Shown here one piece after another: positions 25,474-34,533 of a stretch of 64,000 nucleotides of DNA. Source of the DNA: an uncultured Roseburia sp. (GTDB lineage: Bacteria > Bacillota > Clostridia > Lachnospirales > Lachnospiraceae); NCBI GenBank assembly GCA_947647505.1, contig CANSKO010000007.1, forward strand, positions 62,001-126,000, read 5' to 3'. A program made the translations under genes and the position numbers. Below the pieces are notes generated by a model, which saw only the letters and a list, made by a program, of their open reading frames with translations, did no database searches and was not told the DNA's origin. How positions within the stretch are numbered: the first letter of the stretch is position 1; every line of letters starts with the position of its first letter.

Positions 25474-26522
25474 AAAAAATATTGATCTGGGGAACAGGTA
25501 AAATTGCAGACGAGCTTTTGTGCAATGGAATCGAAGGAGAGCTGACGGGCTTTCTGGAGACGGTAAGGGGAAAGGAATTTTATCAGGGAAAGAAGGTGTT
25601 TTCCGTAGAGGAAATGCCAAAGGATTACGATTATATTCTGGTCGCCAATTCGTATACGGATCAGATTTATCAGCTATGCGTCGATAAAGGCATCGATCTG
25701 GAAAAGGTGATTTTTCTGCGCGCGGCGAAAAGCAGGCCGGGGCAAACGGATACAGAGGTCATCCGGGAGATTCTTGGCGTGAAAAATTTTACGAATTACT
25801 GTCATACATTTGGACTGTGGCGTGAGAGCTTTATTACAGAAGATATGAAAACGTACGAAAGCTTAAATGTCCGGGAGAACTTTCGGATTGATACAAAGCA
25901 TTTATGGCCCATTGCGGGAGACAGGTATGCAATGGCCGGCGCCATGCACAATTATTTCTGGCAGGATTTATGGGCGGCCAGAAAAATACGGCAAAGCGGC
26001 GTGGAGCGTCATTTTGACATTGGATCCAGAATCGATGGATTTATTGCGCATCTTCTGGCGATGGATATTGAGGTGTCGTTGATTGACGTCAGAGCGTTTC
26101 CCGGAGAGGTAGAGCATCTGCATACGATTGTTGACGATGCGACGTCTTTAAAGCAGGTTGCCGACGCGTCGGTGGAAAGTATGTCGGCTCTGTGTTCGCT
26201 GGAGCATTTTGGATTGGGAAGATACGGAGATCCCATTGATCCGGAAGCCTGCTTTACCTGTTTTGCCAATTTACAGAAGAAGATCAAAAAGGGCGGCAGA
26301 CTCTACCTGTCCGTTCCGGTTGGAAGAGAGCGGGTAGAGTTTAACGCGCACCGTGTCTTTTATGCGCAGACGATTGCAGATGCATTTTCTGACCTGACAT
26401 TAAAAGAGTTTTCCTGTGCTGCGGAAAGACGAATCGAATATCATGTAGATCTGCACAAATACGATCAGGACGGACACGATGGGGAATATCGGTACGGATT
26501 GTTTTATTTCGTCAGAGAGTAG
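25470..26522 (+). CDS. Rossmann module plus DUF268-type domain
   Basis: 350 residues. Residues 1-90 are the shared module (KKILIWGTGKIADELL, then YILVANSYTDQIYQL). The C-terminal 240 resemble DUF268, a family with a methyltransferase-like fold found in surface-polysaccharide loci: HFDIGSRIDGFIAHLLA, a VSLIDVRAF strand with the acidic end, SALCSLEHFGLGRYGD and GGRLYLSVPVGRERVEFN. The function of DUF268 is not established. It overlaps the previous gene by ATGA. Methylation of a glycan is a fair guess only. Confidence 0.72.
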   Translation: MKKILIWGTGKIADELLCNGIEGELTGFLETVRGKEFYQGKKVFSVEEMPKDYDYILVANSYTDQIYQLCVDKGIDLEKVIFLRAAKSRPGQTDTEVIREILGVKNFTNYCHTFGLWRESFITEDMKTYESLNVRENFRIDTKHLWPIAGDRYAMAGAMHNYFWQDLWAARKIRQSGVERHFDIGSRIDGFIAHLLAMDIEVSLIDVRAFPGEVEHLHTIVDDATSLKQVADASVESMSALCSLEHFGLGRYGDPIDPEACFTCFANLQKKIKKGGRLYLSVPVGRERVEFNAHRVFYAQTIADAFSDLTLKEFSCAAERRIEYHVDLHKYDQDGHDGEYRYGLFYFVRE

Positions 26523-26560
26523 GCTGCGCAGGGACATCTGGCCGCACAGGGAGGATTCAT

Positions 26561-27685
26561 ATGAAAATATCGGTTATTATGGCGACGTATAATGCGCAGG
26601 AGACGATTCGTCAGGCGATAGAAAGCGTGATCGGGCAAAGCTATCCGCAGAAAGAGCTGATTCTTATAGACGGAGGCTCAACGGATGGGACGCCTGAAAT
26701 CATAAAAGAATATGAGACGCATGTGGCATATTGGAGCAGTGAGCCGGATGACGGCGTATACGACGCGATGAATAAGGGAATCGCAAAAGCGACGGGAGAC
26801 GTGATTGCGTTTTTAAACAGCGACGACTGGTATGAACCGGAGATATTTGGAAAAATCAGCGACTGCTTTGCGGCGGATGGGCCGGATATTCTGGTCTGCA
26901 TGGCAAACTGCGTCCTGGGAGACCATGTATACCGGGACAGGGAATCTTATCGGGATATTGAAGACTTGCAGATACATATGATATATTATCATCAGGGCAT
27001 GTTTGCAAAAAGAGAAGTGTTTGAACGGATTGGGACGTTTGACCTCCGGTATCAGATCGTTGCGGATTATGACTGGACGCTGCGGGCGTATCGGCAGGGC
27101 TGTCGGTTTCAGACGATTCCGGACGCCGTTGTCAATTATCGCTGCGACGGCTTCAGCTCCATTCAAAGTCTTTTGGTATTTGAGGAAGTGCGGGAAATTG
27201 CCTGTGCGCAGCCGGCGTCGGAGGAGACGGTGAGGCGTCGGAATGCGTTTTATGGCGGAATGGAGGACCGTTTTTTACTGACGCTTTATAATCTTGTCTG
27301 GAAAAAAGACGGCGCGTTTGTCAGAAGCCTGTGTCGGGAAGGCGTATCCTGGCATATCTGGGGCGCCGGAGCCTATGGCAGAATGAGCTGCAAATTATTC
27401 TGGTCAGTCGGTATTGCAGTAGAGGGCTTTATCGACAACGACCGGACGGTAAGAGAATGTTATGGATATTCGGTTTTGTCGCCGGAGGAGCTGACGGGAG
27501 CGGAATGGATCTGCATTGGCAGCAGGAAGTATGAAAAAGAGATTCGAGAGCAGATACTGGCAATGGGATATCCGCCGGAGCGCATCATTTCTTTTACAGA
27601 TTTCAAAAGCAGCATGATCGAATATGGAAAAAAGCATTACATGAATGACGTGATGCAAAAAGGGAGGCGGATGCATGAAGGGTAA
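26561..27685 (+). CDS. GT2 glycosyltransferase with C-terminal Rossmann module
   Basis: 374 residues. SVIMATYNAQETIRQAIESV starts a GT2 domain; ILIDGGSTDGTPEII and FLNSDDWYEP (the DxD-like metal motif) follow, then ADYDWTLRAY. About residues 265-345 are the module found across this locus: WHIWGAGAYGRMSCKLF, GFIDNDRTV, ICIGSRKYEKEI. No membrane segments, so the enzyme works in the cytosol. GGGAGG precedes the ATG. It overlaps the next gene by 11 bases. Sugar and acceptor cannot be read from the sequence. Confidence 0.85.
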   Translation: MKISVIMATYNAQETIRQAIESVIGQSYPQKELILIDGGSTDGTPEIIKEYETHVAYWSSEPDDGVYDAMNKGIAKATGDVIAFLNSDDWYEPEIFGKISDCFAADGPDILVCMANCVLGDHVYRDRESYRDIEDLQIHMIYYHQGMFAKREVFERIGTFDLRYQIVADYDWTLRAYRQGCRFQTIPDAVVNYRCDGFSSIQSLLVFEEVREIACAQPASEETVRRRNAFYGGMEDRFLLTLYNLVWKKDGAFVRSLCREGVSWHIWGAGAYGRMSCKLFWSVGIAVEGFIDNDRTVRECYGYSVLSPEELTGAEWICIGSRKYEKEIREQILAMGYPPERIISFTDFKSSMIEYGKKHYMNDVMQKGRRMHEG

Positions 27686-28901
27686 TATCAGAAAGGGCGT
27701 AAACGAGCAGGATATACTTGAATCCATCCGGCGATATGATACGGTATTTCTGTATGGCGCGGGACGTTATGGAAGAGCGCTTCTACAGGATTTAAACGAC
27801 AGAGCGTTCAGGGTCAAAGCGGTTGTGGTGGAATGCACAGAGGGGAATCCAAAGGCAGTCGAAGGCGTTCCTGTCGTGGCTCTTTCGACTGTGCCGCCGG
27901 AGGATACGGCGCTGTTTGTGCTTGCCGTTTCGGAAAAATATCTGAGGGAAGCGGTAGAGCTGCTTGTGGCAAACGGGCACAAACATCTGCTGTATCTGGA
28001 AAATCCGTTTCTTTTGCATGGCGGAATTGCGCCGGAGATGATGGCAAAGCTTCCGAAGCTGGAAATTACGGCAAAGATTGGCTGCGGCATTGCCTGCCGC
28101 TATTGCCCGCAGCAGATGCTGCTGAACGCATATTTTCGGGAAGATAAGCGCAGAAAAGCGTATATGGAGCTTTCCGATTATAAGAGATGCATTCTGCATA
28201 TGCCAAAGGACGCCATTATTTCTTTTGCCGGATTTGTAGAGCCGTTCCACCATAAGGATGCGGTGGAGATGCTTTTGTTTGCGCATGAAATGGGGTATCG
28301 GCTTGAGCTGTTTACGACATTTGAGGGGGTTTCGCGCGCGCAGTATGAGCAGATTAAGGATATTCCGTTCGTCCGGGTCGAGCTGCATATTCCGGATAAA
28401 AACCAGAATGCCAGGATTCTCACAACAAAGGAGTACTGGGAGGTTGTAAAGCTGGCGTTGGAGCAGAAAAAGCCAAATGGAAGGGCGTTTCTTGATAAGG
28501 CGCACTGTCATGGAGAGCCGGTGGACGCTTTTTTGGAGCTGGCGGATGGAAAAACGGAGATCGGAACAGCGCTGATGGACCGGGCCGGCAATTTAAAGGC
28601 GGATGAAAATTTGCGGCAGGGCGTTTACAAATCCGGAAAGATTTACTGCACCAAAGCGCATCGCCAGAATCAGTGGGTGCTGCTTCCGGATGGAACGGTT
28701 ACGCTGTGCTGCATGGATTTTGGCTTAAAGCATGTAATCGGAAATCTGCTGGAAAATACGTACGAAGAGCTTTTGAAGCAGGATGCATGGACAGGCATTC
28801 GGCGGCAGATGATGCAGCTGCAGGAGGATTGCGGGCTTTTGTGCAGAAATTGTGTGGATGCGGCGGATTTGCAGGAATGGAGCGCATTGGAAGCGAGGTA
28901 A
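27675..28901 (+). CDS. Radical SAM protein with N-terminal Rossmann module (SPASM-like C-terminus)
   Basis: 408 residues. Residues 22-108 are the shared module (VFLYGAGRYGRALLQDL). The radical SAM cluster motif is Cys137-x3-Cys141-x2-Cys144 within KIGCGIACRYCPQQ. Near the C-terminus LPDGTVTLCCMDFG and LCRNCVD resemble the auxiliary-cluster cysteines of SPASM proteins. Radical SAM enzymes with SPASM tails modify peptides or sugars by hydrogen abstraction. It is followed within 4 bases by a second radical SAM gene of the same build. Substrate unknown; a sugar or flagellin side chain is an inference from context. Confidence 0.82.
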   Translation: MKGNIRKGVNEQDILESIRRYDTVFLYGAGRYGRALLQDLNDRAFRVKAVVVECTEGNPKAVEGVPVVALSTVPPEDTALFVLAVSEKYLREAVELLVANGHKHLLYLENPFLLHGGIAPEMMAKLPKLEITAKIGCGIACRYCPQQMLLNAYFREDKRRKAYMELSDYKRCILHMPKDAIISFAGFVEPFHHKDAVEMLLFAHEMGYRLELFTTFEGVSRAQYEQIKDIPFVRVELHIPDKNQNARILTTKEYWEVVKLALEQKKPNGRAFLDKAHCHGEPVDAFLELADGKTEIGTALMDRAGNLKADENLRQGVYKSGKIYCTKAHRQNQWVLLPDGTVTLCCMDFGLKHVIGNLLENTYEELLKQDAWTGIRRQMMQLQEDCGLLCRNCVDAADLQEWSALEAR

Positions 28902-28904
28902 GAC

Positions 28905-29999
28905 ATGGAGATCATATTTTATGGAGCCGGAAAATGGGGAAGGGAAGCGCTGGAACGATACAAAAGAAGGGGCAGCGCGCGCGGCACGCTGAAAGGCTTT
29001 GCCGACAGTAAGAAAACAGGGGATTACTGCGGATACCCCATTATTCCGATTGCAGAGGCGGACGGACAAAAGGACTGCGTCGTGATTACGATTCAGCAGC
29101 CGATGATTGCGGGCATGGTATACAACCAGCTGAAGCGGGCGGGGATGGAGCGTATTTACTGGTTTTTAAACCGGGAAGAAAAGGAGGGGGAACAAGGAGA
29201 TTTTCTGGAAGAGGAATGCAGGGATCTGAGCGATTTTGGACCTTGCGTTTTGCCAAAAGTGGAAATGCATATTGCAGATCACTGTAATTTAAATTGCAAA
29301 GGCTGCACGCATTTCTCTCCCGTTTTTGAAAAAGAGCTGCCGGATTTTGAAGAGAGGATGCATGACGTTGCGCTTTTAAAGGAGAAGATGCCGCACATCA
29401 TGCTGTTTTCGATTCTGGGCGGAGAGCCGTTTCTGAACCCGGAAATTGGCCGGTATGCGGCTGCAATCCGGGCGCTTTTGCCGGATACGCAGATACAGAT
29501 CGTGACGAACGGGCTTTTGATTCCGCAGCTGGATGGGGAAATCTTAAATACGATCCGGGAACAGGGCGTCGTAATCCAGATTTCGGAATACCGGCCGACG
29601 TATCGCATCAGAGGGCGCATTCAGGAAAAACTGGACGAATACGGCGTTATGTATCAGATTCAGCCTTATGAGGCGAAACAGAAGTTTATCCGGCCGCTGT
29701 CGCTTTCGGCGCACAGCAGGCATCCGCACGCATGCATTTCGGATCAGTGCGTCAATATCTGGAATGGAAAGATTGCGCGCTGCCCAACGCTTATGTATAT
29801 TGATCGTTTTAACGCGGCGTTTGACAAAAGCCTTCCAAATGAGGGGATTCTTTCTTTGGAGGACTGCCCGAAAGGGACGGAGCTTCTTGCGCTGCTGGAG
29901 CGCGACGTTCCGCTTTGCAGGCACTGCGTTCGCTTTGAAACGGAATGGGAATCGTGCGGCGGCAGACCGGATGTTGCGGATTTTGCGGGCGATGACTGA
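28905..29999 (+). CDS. Second radical SAM protein with N-terminal Rossmann module
   Basis: 364 residues. MEIIFYGAGKWGREALERY opens the shared module (1-95). Cys127-x3-Cys131-x2-Cys134 in IADHCNLNCKGCTHFSP is the canonical 4Fe-4S motif, followed by FSILGGEPFLNPEI, the GGE SAM-binding motif. CISDQCVNIWNGKIARCP and LCRHCVRF give further cysteines for an extra cluster. It lies 3 bases after the other radical SAM gene, so the two probably act on the same or successive substrates. The radical SAM assignment is firm, the reaction unknown. Confidence 0.85.
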   Translation: MEIIFYGAGKWGREALERYKRRGSARGTLKGFADSKKTGDYCGYPIIPIAEADGQKDCVVITIQQPMIAGMVYNQLKRAGMERIYWFLNREEKEGEQGDFLEEECRDLSDFGPCVLPKVEMHIADHCNLNCKGCTHFSPVFEKELPDFEERMHDVALLKEKMPHIMLFSILGGEPFLNPEIGRYAAAIRALLPDTQIQIVTNGLLIPQLDGEILNTIREQGVVIQISEYRPTYRIRGRIQEKLDEYGVMYQIQPYEAKQKFIRPLSLSAHSRHPHACISDQCVNIWNGKIARCPTLMYIDRFNAAFDKSLPNEGILSLEDCPKGTELLALLERDVPLCRHCVRFETEWESCGGRPDVADFAGDD

Positions 30000-30023
30000 G
30001 AGAAGGAAAGGGAGGAGATACGC

Positions 30024-31043
30024 ATGGAGCGGACAATTATACTCTGGGGAACCGGGGAGCGGGCGCGCCAGTTTCTGGAACGGGGCTATTTTAAGGCATG
30101 CAGGATATACGGATTTGTGGACACCTATTCAAAAAACGAGTCGTTTCTGGGGTATCGCGTCTATGCGCCGGAGGATTTGAAGGAAATCCTGAAAGAAGCG
30201 GATGCGCTTGTGATTGCGAATCAGTATTTTGGAGAGATCCTGGAAGCCTGTATAGAAATGGGGCTGGAATGGGAAAAGATCGTGCTGACGGATCATGTCA
30301 GAGAGCCGATCTGTTACAAACGGTTTTTAAAGCTTGCGGAATTTTCACAGGAGCTGTTTTTGAGCTTGCAGGACCGCGTGATGCGGCTGGTGAAGGTCAA
30401 TGAATCGGATCAGAAGGATGCGGACCGCCTGATTGGGAACGACGCGTACGGCGCGCCTGTTTACATGGAGGATTATTTTCGGTTTCGCACGTTTGAATTT
30501 GCGGCGCGTGAAATCAAAAAGCAGCGGACAGAGGGGGCGATCGCAGAGCTTGGCGTATTCCGCGGGACGTTTTCTTCGCTGATGAACGCGACGTTTCCGG
30601 ATAAAAAGCTGTATCTGTTTGACACGTTTGAAGGATTTGGGCAGGAAGAGGCGGAGCAGGAAATCCGTATGGGAAGATGCAGTGAGAATTTCGTATCGGC
30701 GCATAAGGCGACGTCGGTTGCGCGCATGCTTTCCAATCTTCCGCATCCCGAGAACTGCGTGGTATGCAAGGGCTTTTTCCCGGAGACGGTGACGCAGGAA
30801 GCTTCGCAGGAGAAGTATGCGTTTGTTTCTCTGGACGTGGATTTTGAGGAATCGACATATCAGGGATTGAAATTTTTTTATCCGCGTCTTTCAGAGGGCG
30901 GCATGCTGTTTTTGCACGACTACAACACGTTTTATCTGGACGGCGTAAAGCTGGCGGTGGACCGGTTTGAAAAGGAGAGCGGCGTCACATTGAAAAAAAC
31001 GCCGTTAGCCGACCGTGCAGGGACGCTTGTGATTCTAAAATAG
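30024..31043 (+). CDS. TylF/MycF-type methyltransferase with N-terminal Rossmann module
   Basis: 339 residues. Residues 1-92 are the shared module (TIILWGTGERARQFLE, GFVDTYSKN). The rest matches the TylF-like macrocin O-methyltransferase family: AIAELGVFRGTFSSLM (SAM loop), LYLFDTFEGFG, KYAFVSLDVDFEESTYQGL and MLFLHDYNTFYLDGVK with the metal-binding acidic residues. Members methylate sugar hydroxyls in a metal-dependent way. GGGAGGAG precedes the ATG. Probable role is O-methylation of a glycan sugar made by this locus. Confidence 0.85.
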   Translation: MERTIILWGTGERARQFLERGYFKACRIYGFVDTYSKNESFLGYRVYAPEDLKEILKEADALVIANQYFGEILEACIEMGLEWEKIVLTDHVREPICYKRFLKLAEFSQELFLSLQDRVMRLVKVNESDQKDADRLIGNDAYGAPVYMEDYFRFRTFEFAAREIKKQRTEGAIAELGVFRGTFSSLMNATFPDKKLYLFDTFEGFGQEEAEQEIRMGRCSENFVSAHKATSVARMLSNLPHPENCVVCKGFFPETVTQEASQEKYAFVSLDVDFEESTYQGLKFFYPRLSEGGMLFLHDYNTFYLDGVKLAVDRFEKESGVTLKKTPLADRAGTLVILK

Positions 31044-31053
31044 GAGAAGCAGT

Positions 31054-32196
31054 ATGGAAAATGGGATTTCCGTGATTGTGCCGGTGTATAATGTCAGGCA
31101 GTATCTTCCGCAATGCATTGAGAGCATACAGCGCAATACCTTCCGGGAGATAGAGCTGATTTTAGTAGACGACGGTTCTACGGATGGCAGCGGGGACGTC
31201 TGTGAGGCGTATGCCAGAGAGGATAACAGAATCCGCGTGTTTCATCAGAAGAATAAAGGGCCGATCGCCGCCCGGCGAAAGGGCGTGGAAGCAAGCAGAT
31301 ACGCGTATGTTACGTTTGCTGACGCGGACGATTTTATCGCGCCGGTTTCCTATGCGCTTGCGGCGCCTCTGATGCAAAATGGCGTGGACATTGTGATTTT
31401 TGGCATTATCCGGTATACGGATGAAACGGCGCAGAAAAAGGAAGCCTGCATCTTTTCGGAGGGCGTCTATGGCGAAAAGGAAATTGCAGAACGAATCTGG
31501 CCTGTTATGATCTGGGACAGCGGGACGGGACGCTGCGGCATTGATCCTGCGCTCTGGAACAAAATCGTAAAAAGGGAGCTGGCGGTTCTGGCGTATCAGA
31601 CGCTTACGGAGGACGGTTTTCATTATGGAGAGGACGTAGCGGTTGTATATCCGATGCTAAAAGCGGCCCGGACGATTGCAATCAAAGACGCCGCCTGGTA
31701 TTTTCACAGGCAGCGGACGGGCGGAGCAGTCGCAGGGTATCTGGCGGAGGAGGCGTATTTTGACAAGCTTTACCTTCTGTATCGGCATCTGATGCGCGTG
31801 CTTGGGGACGACCTGCAGATGGCGCGGCAGATTGAAGCGTTTTACATGCATTCCGTTGCGCTGCGCAGACGCGTATCCGGCGACGTCACGGAACAGATAC
31901 GGCATCTGTTTCCGTTTGACCGGGTGGAGAAGGGAGAGCGGATCGTATTGTATGGCGCGGGCGTTGTGGGGCGCTCTTATATGGAGCAGCTGCGGAAGAC
32001 GTCGTATTGCAGGGTTGCGCTCTGGGTGGATCAGAATTATGAAAAGCTTCGCCCGAGGCTGCCCGTGTCTTCGATTGCGGAGATTTGCTCCGCTTCTTAT
32101 GACAGGATTGTGATTGCGATAGAAAATGAGCAGGTGCGGGCGGCGGTGACTGCGCGTCTCGCGCAAATGGGGGTCTGCGCCGCGCAGATCGTATGA
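31054..32196 (+). CDS. GT2 glycosyltransferase with C-terminal Rossmann module
   Basis: 380 residues. SVIVPVYNVRQYLPQCIESI, ELILVDDGSTDGSGDV and VTFADADDFIAP are the standard GT2 motifs, the last giving the DxD. Residues 290-380 are the shared module (RIVLYGAGVVGRSYMEQL, ALWVDQNYE, IVIAIENEQVRAAV). The module therefore sits at the C-terminus here but at the N-terminus in the methyltransferase just upstream. AGGAGAAG precedes the ATG. The stop overlaps a possible early start of the next gene. Confidence 0.85.
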   Translation: MENGISVIVPVYNVRQYLPQCIESIQRNTFREIELILVDDGSTDGSGDVCEAYAREDNRIRVFHQKNKGPIAARRKGVEASRYAYVTFADADDFIAPVSYALAAPLMQNGVDIVIFGIIRYTDETAQKKEACIFSEGVYGEKEIAERIWPVMIWDSGTGRCGIDPALWNKIVKRELAVLAYQTLTEDGFHYGEDVAVVYPMLKAARTIAIKDAAWYFHRQRTGGAVAGYLAEEAYFDKLYLLYRHLMRVLGDDLQMARQIEAFYMHSVALRRRVSGDVTEQIRHLFPFDRVEKGERIVLYGAGVVGRSYMEQLRKTSYCRVALWVDQNYEKLRPRLPVSSIAEICSASYDRIVIAIENEQVRAAVTARLAQMGVCAAQIV

Positions 32197-32216
32197 CAGA
32201 ACGGAGGAGAGGGCGA

Positions 32217-33515
32217 ATGCAGGGCGACTTTAAGAATCTGTATACGTTAGAACAGCTGAAGGAATTTCTGGAAGCGGAACAAAGGATTGCGTTATATGGC
32301 ATTGGCGAATATGGAACGCGTCTGGCGGATTATCTGCTGGATACGGGGCAAAGCGATCGTATTGCGGGAATCGTCGTTACGGATGAGGCGGATGCGCCAA
32401 AGGAATACAGAGGGTTGCCGGTGAGGAAGGCGGCCGCCTTTTTCCGGGAAAAGAAAGCGCATGCCGTTGTAATTGCCGTTTCTCTGAGCTTTCGGAGAGA
32501 GATTCTGGAAGCGGTGGACGGCTGTGCGGCCAGCTGCGCCTGTATGACGGATGCGCTGTATTTTGCCATTGGCAGAAAACTGGCGGAGGGAGGTCGGGTT
32601 GTTCCCTATCGGGGCATTGATTTTTGCGTGGCCGGTTTTCACAAATGCGGCACGACGTCTGTTTTTTCCGCTTTGAAGAAAATGAAGCGAATTTATTTGC
32701 CGGATCAGAAGGAAACGCTGTTTTTCAGCTGGAACAAAGACGTTGCGGACCCGGAGGCGTTTTTAAAGCGGCAGTTTTTTGACCATATTCTGGATAACCA
32801 GATTGTAGGAATGGTGGAGCCGACGTTTTGCAGGCATGCAGAAGAAATCCGCCGGATCTGGGGCGGGGATGTAAAGCTTGTGTTTCTGATGCGCAATCCT
32901 GTTAAAGCCCTGTTTTCGGAGTTTAAGATGCGCATTTGCAAAGGATACGGGCTGGAAGAGATAAAGGCGTATCGGGAGAGGGGCTATTACGAAGAGCTGT
33001 TTACAGATTTTTTAAATCTTCTGACAGAGCGGGAGCAGAAATTGTCCGTGCATTTTGCGCACTGGCTCAGACAGTTTTATGCGCTGTTTCCAAAGGAACA
33101 GATCAAAACGGTTTTCTTTGAAGAGCTTGTCTTAAATCCGCGGGAAGGGATACAGGATATCCTGCGCTTTATCGGTTCTGCGGATGTGTATCCGGAAGAC
33201 GGCCTTCCGCATGAAAATAAAAGGGACTTTGTGTTTTTGGAGTATGCAGGGTATCAGATTGCGAAGCGGAGAAGGGAGCTGTACTGGGAGCATTCGCATA
33301 TGCAGGAGAAAGCGGACGTTGCAAAACGGATAGAAATGGAAGCGGAGCTTGAGGCTGTGGAGGCGCAGTACGATGCGGCGAAAAAGGTATACGGCGTCCG
33401 GCCGACGGCAAAGCAGATCGCGCTGTCTTCGGCATTTCTGGAACAGGACGTCAGAGATCTGGAAGAGCTGACGGGCCGAAATCTGAGAAAGCTCTGGCAG
33501 CTTTTTGGGCAGTAA
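32217..33515 (+). CDS. Sulfotransferase with N-terminal Rossmann module
   Basis: 432 residues from ATG 32217 behind GGAGGAGAGG (the earlier ATG at 32193 has no such site). Residues 22-112 are the shared module (RIALYGIGEYGTRLADYL). CVAGFHKCGTTSVFSAL (about 137-153) is the 5'-phosphosulfate-binding loop of PAPS-dependent sulfotransferases, and LVFLMRNPVKALFSEFKM the 3'-phosphate-binding motif. FFEELVLNP follows as expected. It would add sulfate to a sugar or glycan in the cytosol. PAPS synthesis genes are not in the window. Sulfotransferases are uncommon in this type of locus. Confidence 0.86.
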   Translation: MQGDFKNLYTLEQLKEFLEAEQRIALYGIGEYGTRLADYLLDTGQSDRIAGIVVTDEADAPKEYRGLPVRKAAAFFREKKAHAVVIAVSLSFRREILEAVDGCAASCACMTDALYFAIGRKLAEGGRVVPYRGIDFCVAGFHKCGTTSVFSALKKMKRIYLPDQKETLFFSWNKDVADPEAFLKRQFFDHILDNQIVGMVEPTFCRHAEEIRRIWGGDVKLVFLMRNPVKALFSEFKMRICKGYGLEEIKAYRERGYYEELFTDFLNLLTEREQKLSVHFAHWLRQFYALFPKEQIKTVFFEELVLNPREGIQDILRFIGSADVYPEDGLPHENKRDFVFLEYAGYQIAKRRRELYWEHSHMQEKADVAKRIEMEAELEAVEAQYDAAKKVYGVRPTAKQIALSSAFLEQDVRDLEELTGRNLRKLWQLFGQ

Positions 33516-33537
33516 AGCAGGCAGGAGGGGAGAACGC

Positions 33538-34533
33538 GTGATTATAACAAAAACGCCGTTTCGCGTCAGCTTTTGCGGCGGAGGGAGCGACATTGCGGAT
33601 TTTTACAGAGAGCATGGCGGGTGTGTGATCGGCACAACGATCAATCGTTATATGTATCTGAGCATACATCCCTATTTTGACGCCGGTCGGACGGCGCTGA
33701 AATATTCGCAGAATGAAATTGTAAAGGATTTGCGCGAGATTTCGCATTCTATTTTTCATTGTGTGTTAAATGAAAAGCAGATTCAGGGCGTTGAGATTTC
33801 CAGCACCGCGGACGTGCCGGGCGGCACGGGGCTTGGCTCTTCCAGCGCGTTTACGGTCGGTCTGCTGCACACGCTCTACTGTTATCAGGGAAAATACGTT
33901 TCCAAAGGAAAGCTGGCCGAGGAAGCCTGTCAGGTGGAAATCGAAAAGCTGCATGCGCCAATTGGCAAGCAGGATCAGTATGCGGCGGCTTACGGAGGGC
34001 TGAATTTTATCCGGTTTCACAAAGACGATACGGTTTCGGTACAGCCGGTCATCGCCGGAAGGGATACGTTAAAGGAATTGCAGGAAAATCTGATTCTGTT
34101 TTACACGGGACTGACGCATGATGCGAATCAGATTCTTGCCGAACAGAAGAAAAACATTGGATACAGAGAAAAGACGGATAATCTGCTGCGCATGTGCAGT
34201 CTGGCGGAGGCGATGAAGCGCTCGCTGGAATGCGGCGAGCTGAGAGACTTTGGCGCGATCCTGCATGAAAGCTGGCAGAAGAAGCGGGAGCTGGCGGGCA
34301 GCATTTCAAATGCCGCGATTGACGCGCTGTATGCATGCGCAATGCAAAACGGCGCGCTGGGCGGTAAGCTTTTGGGCGCGGGCGGCGGCGGTTTTTTCCT
34401 GTTCTACTGTCCAAAGGAAAAGCAGGAGGGGCTGTGTAAGGCGCTTCGGAAAAAACCGTTTCCGTTTCGCTTTGAGCATGACGGCAGCTCGATTGTATAT
34501 ATTGGCGACAAATACTGGGAGGATGTAAGATGA
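33538..34533 (+). CDS. hddA: D-glycero-D-manno-heptose 7-phosphate kinase-like (GHMP family)
   Basis: 331 residues from GTG 33538 with AGGAGGGG 7 bases upstream. TPFRVSFCGGGSDIADFY is the typical HddA opening; VPGGTGLGSSSAFTVGLL is the GHMP ATP loop; GKLLGAGGGGFFLFY is the C-terminal GHMP motif 3. HddA phosphorylates D-glycero-D-manno-heptose 7-phosphate at C1. GmhA (40414) and a nucleotidyltransferase-GmhB fusion (39092) supply the other steps, so a full route to GDP-D-glycero-D-manno-heptose is encoded here. The next gene overlaps by ATGA. Confidence 0.85.
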   Translation: MIITKTPFRVSFCGGGSDIADFYREHGGCVIGTTINRYMYLSIHPYFDAGRTALKYSQNEIVKDLREISHSIFHCVLNEKQIQGVEISSTADVPGGTGLGSSSAFTVGLLHTLYCYQGKYVSKGKLAEEACQVEIEKLHAPIGKQDQYAAAYGGLNFIRFHKDDTVSVQPVIAGRDTLKELQENLILFYTGLTHDANQILAEQKKNIGYREKTDNLLRMCSLAEAMKRSLECGELRDFGAILHESWQKKRELAGSISNAAIDALYACAMQNGALGGKLLGAGGGGFFLFYCPKEKQEGLCKALRKKPFPFRFEHDGSSIVYIGDKYWEDVR

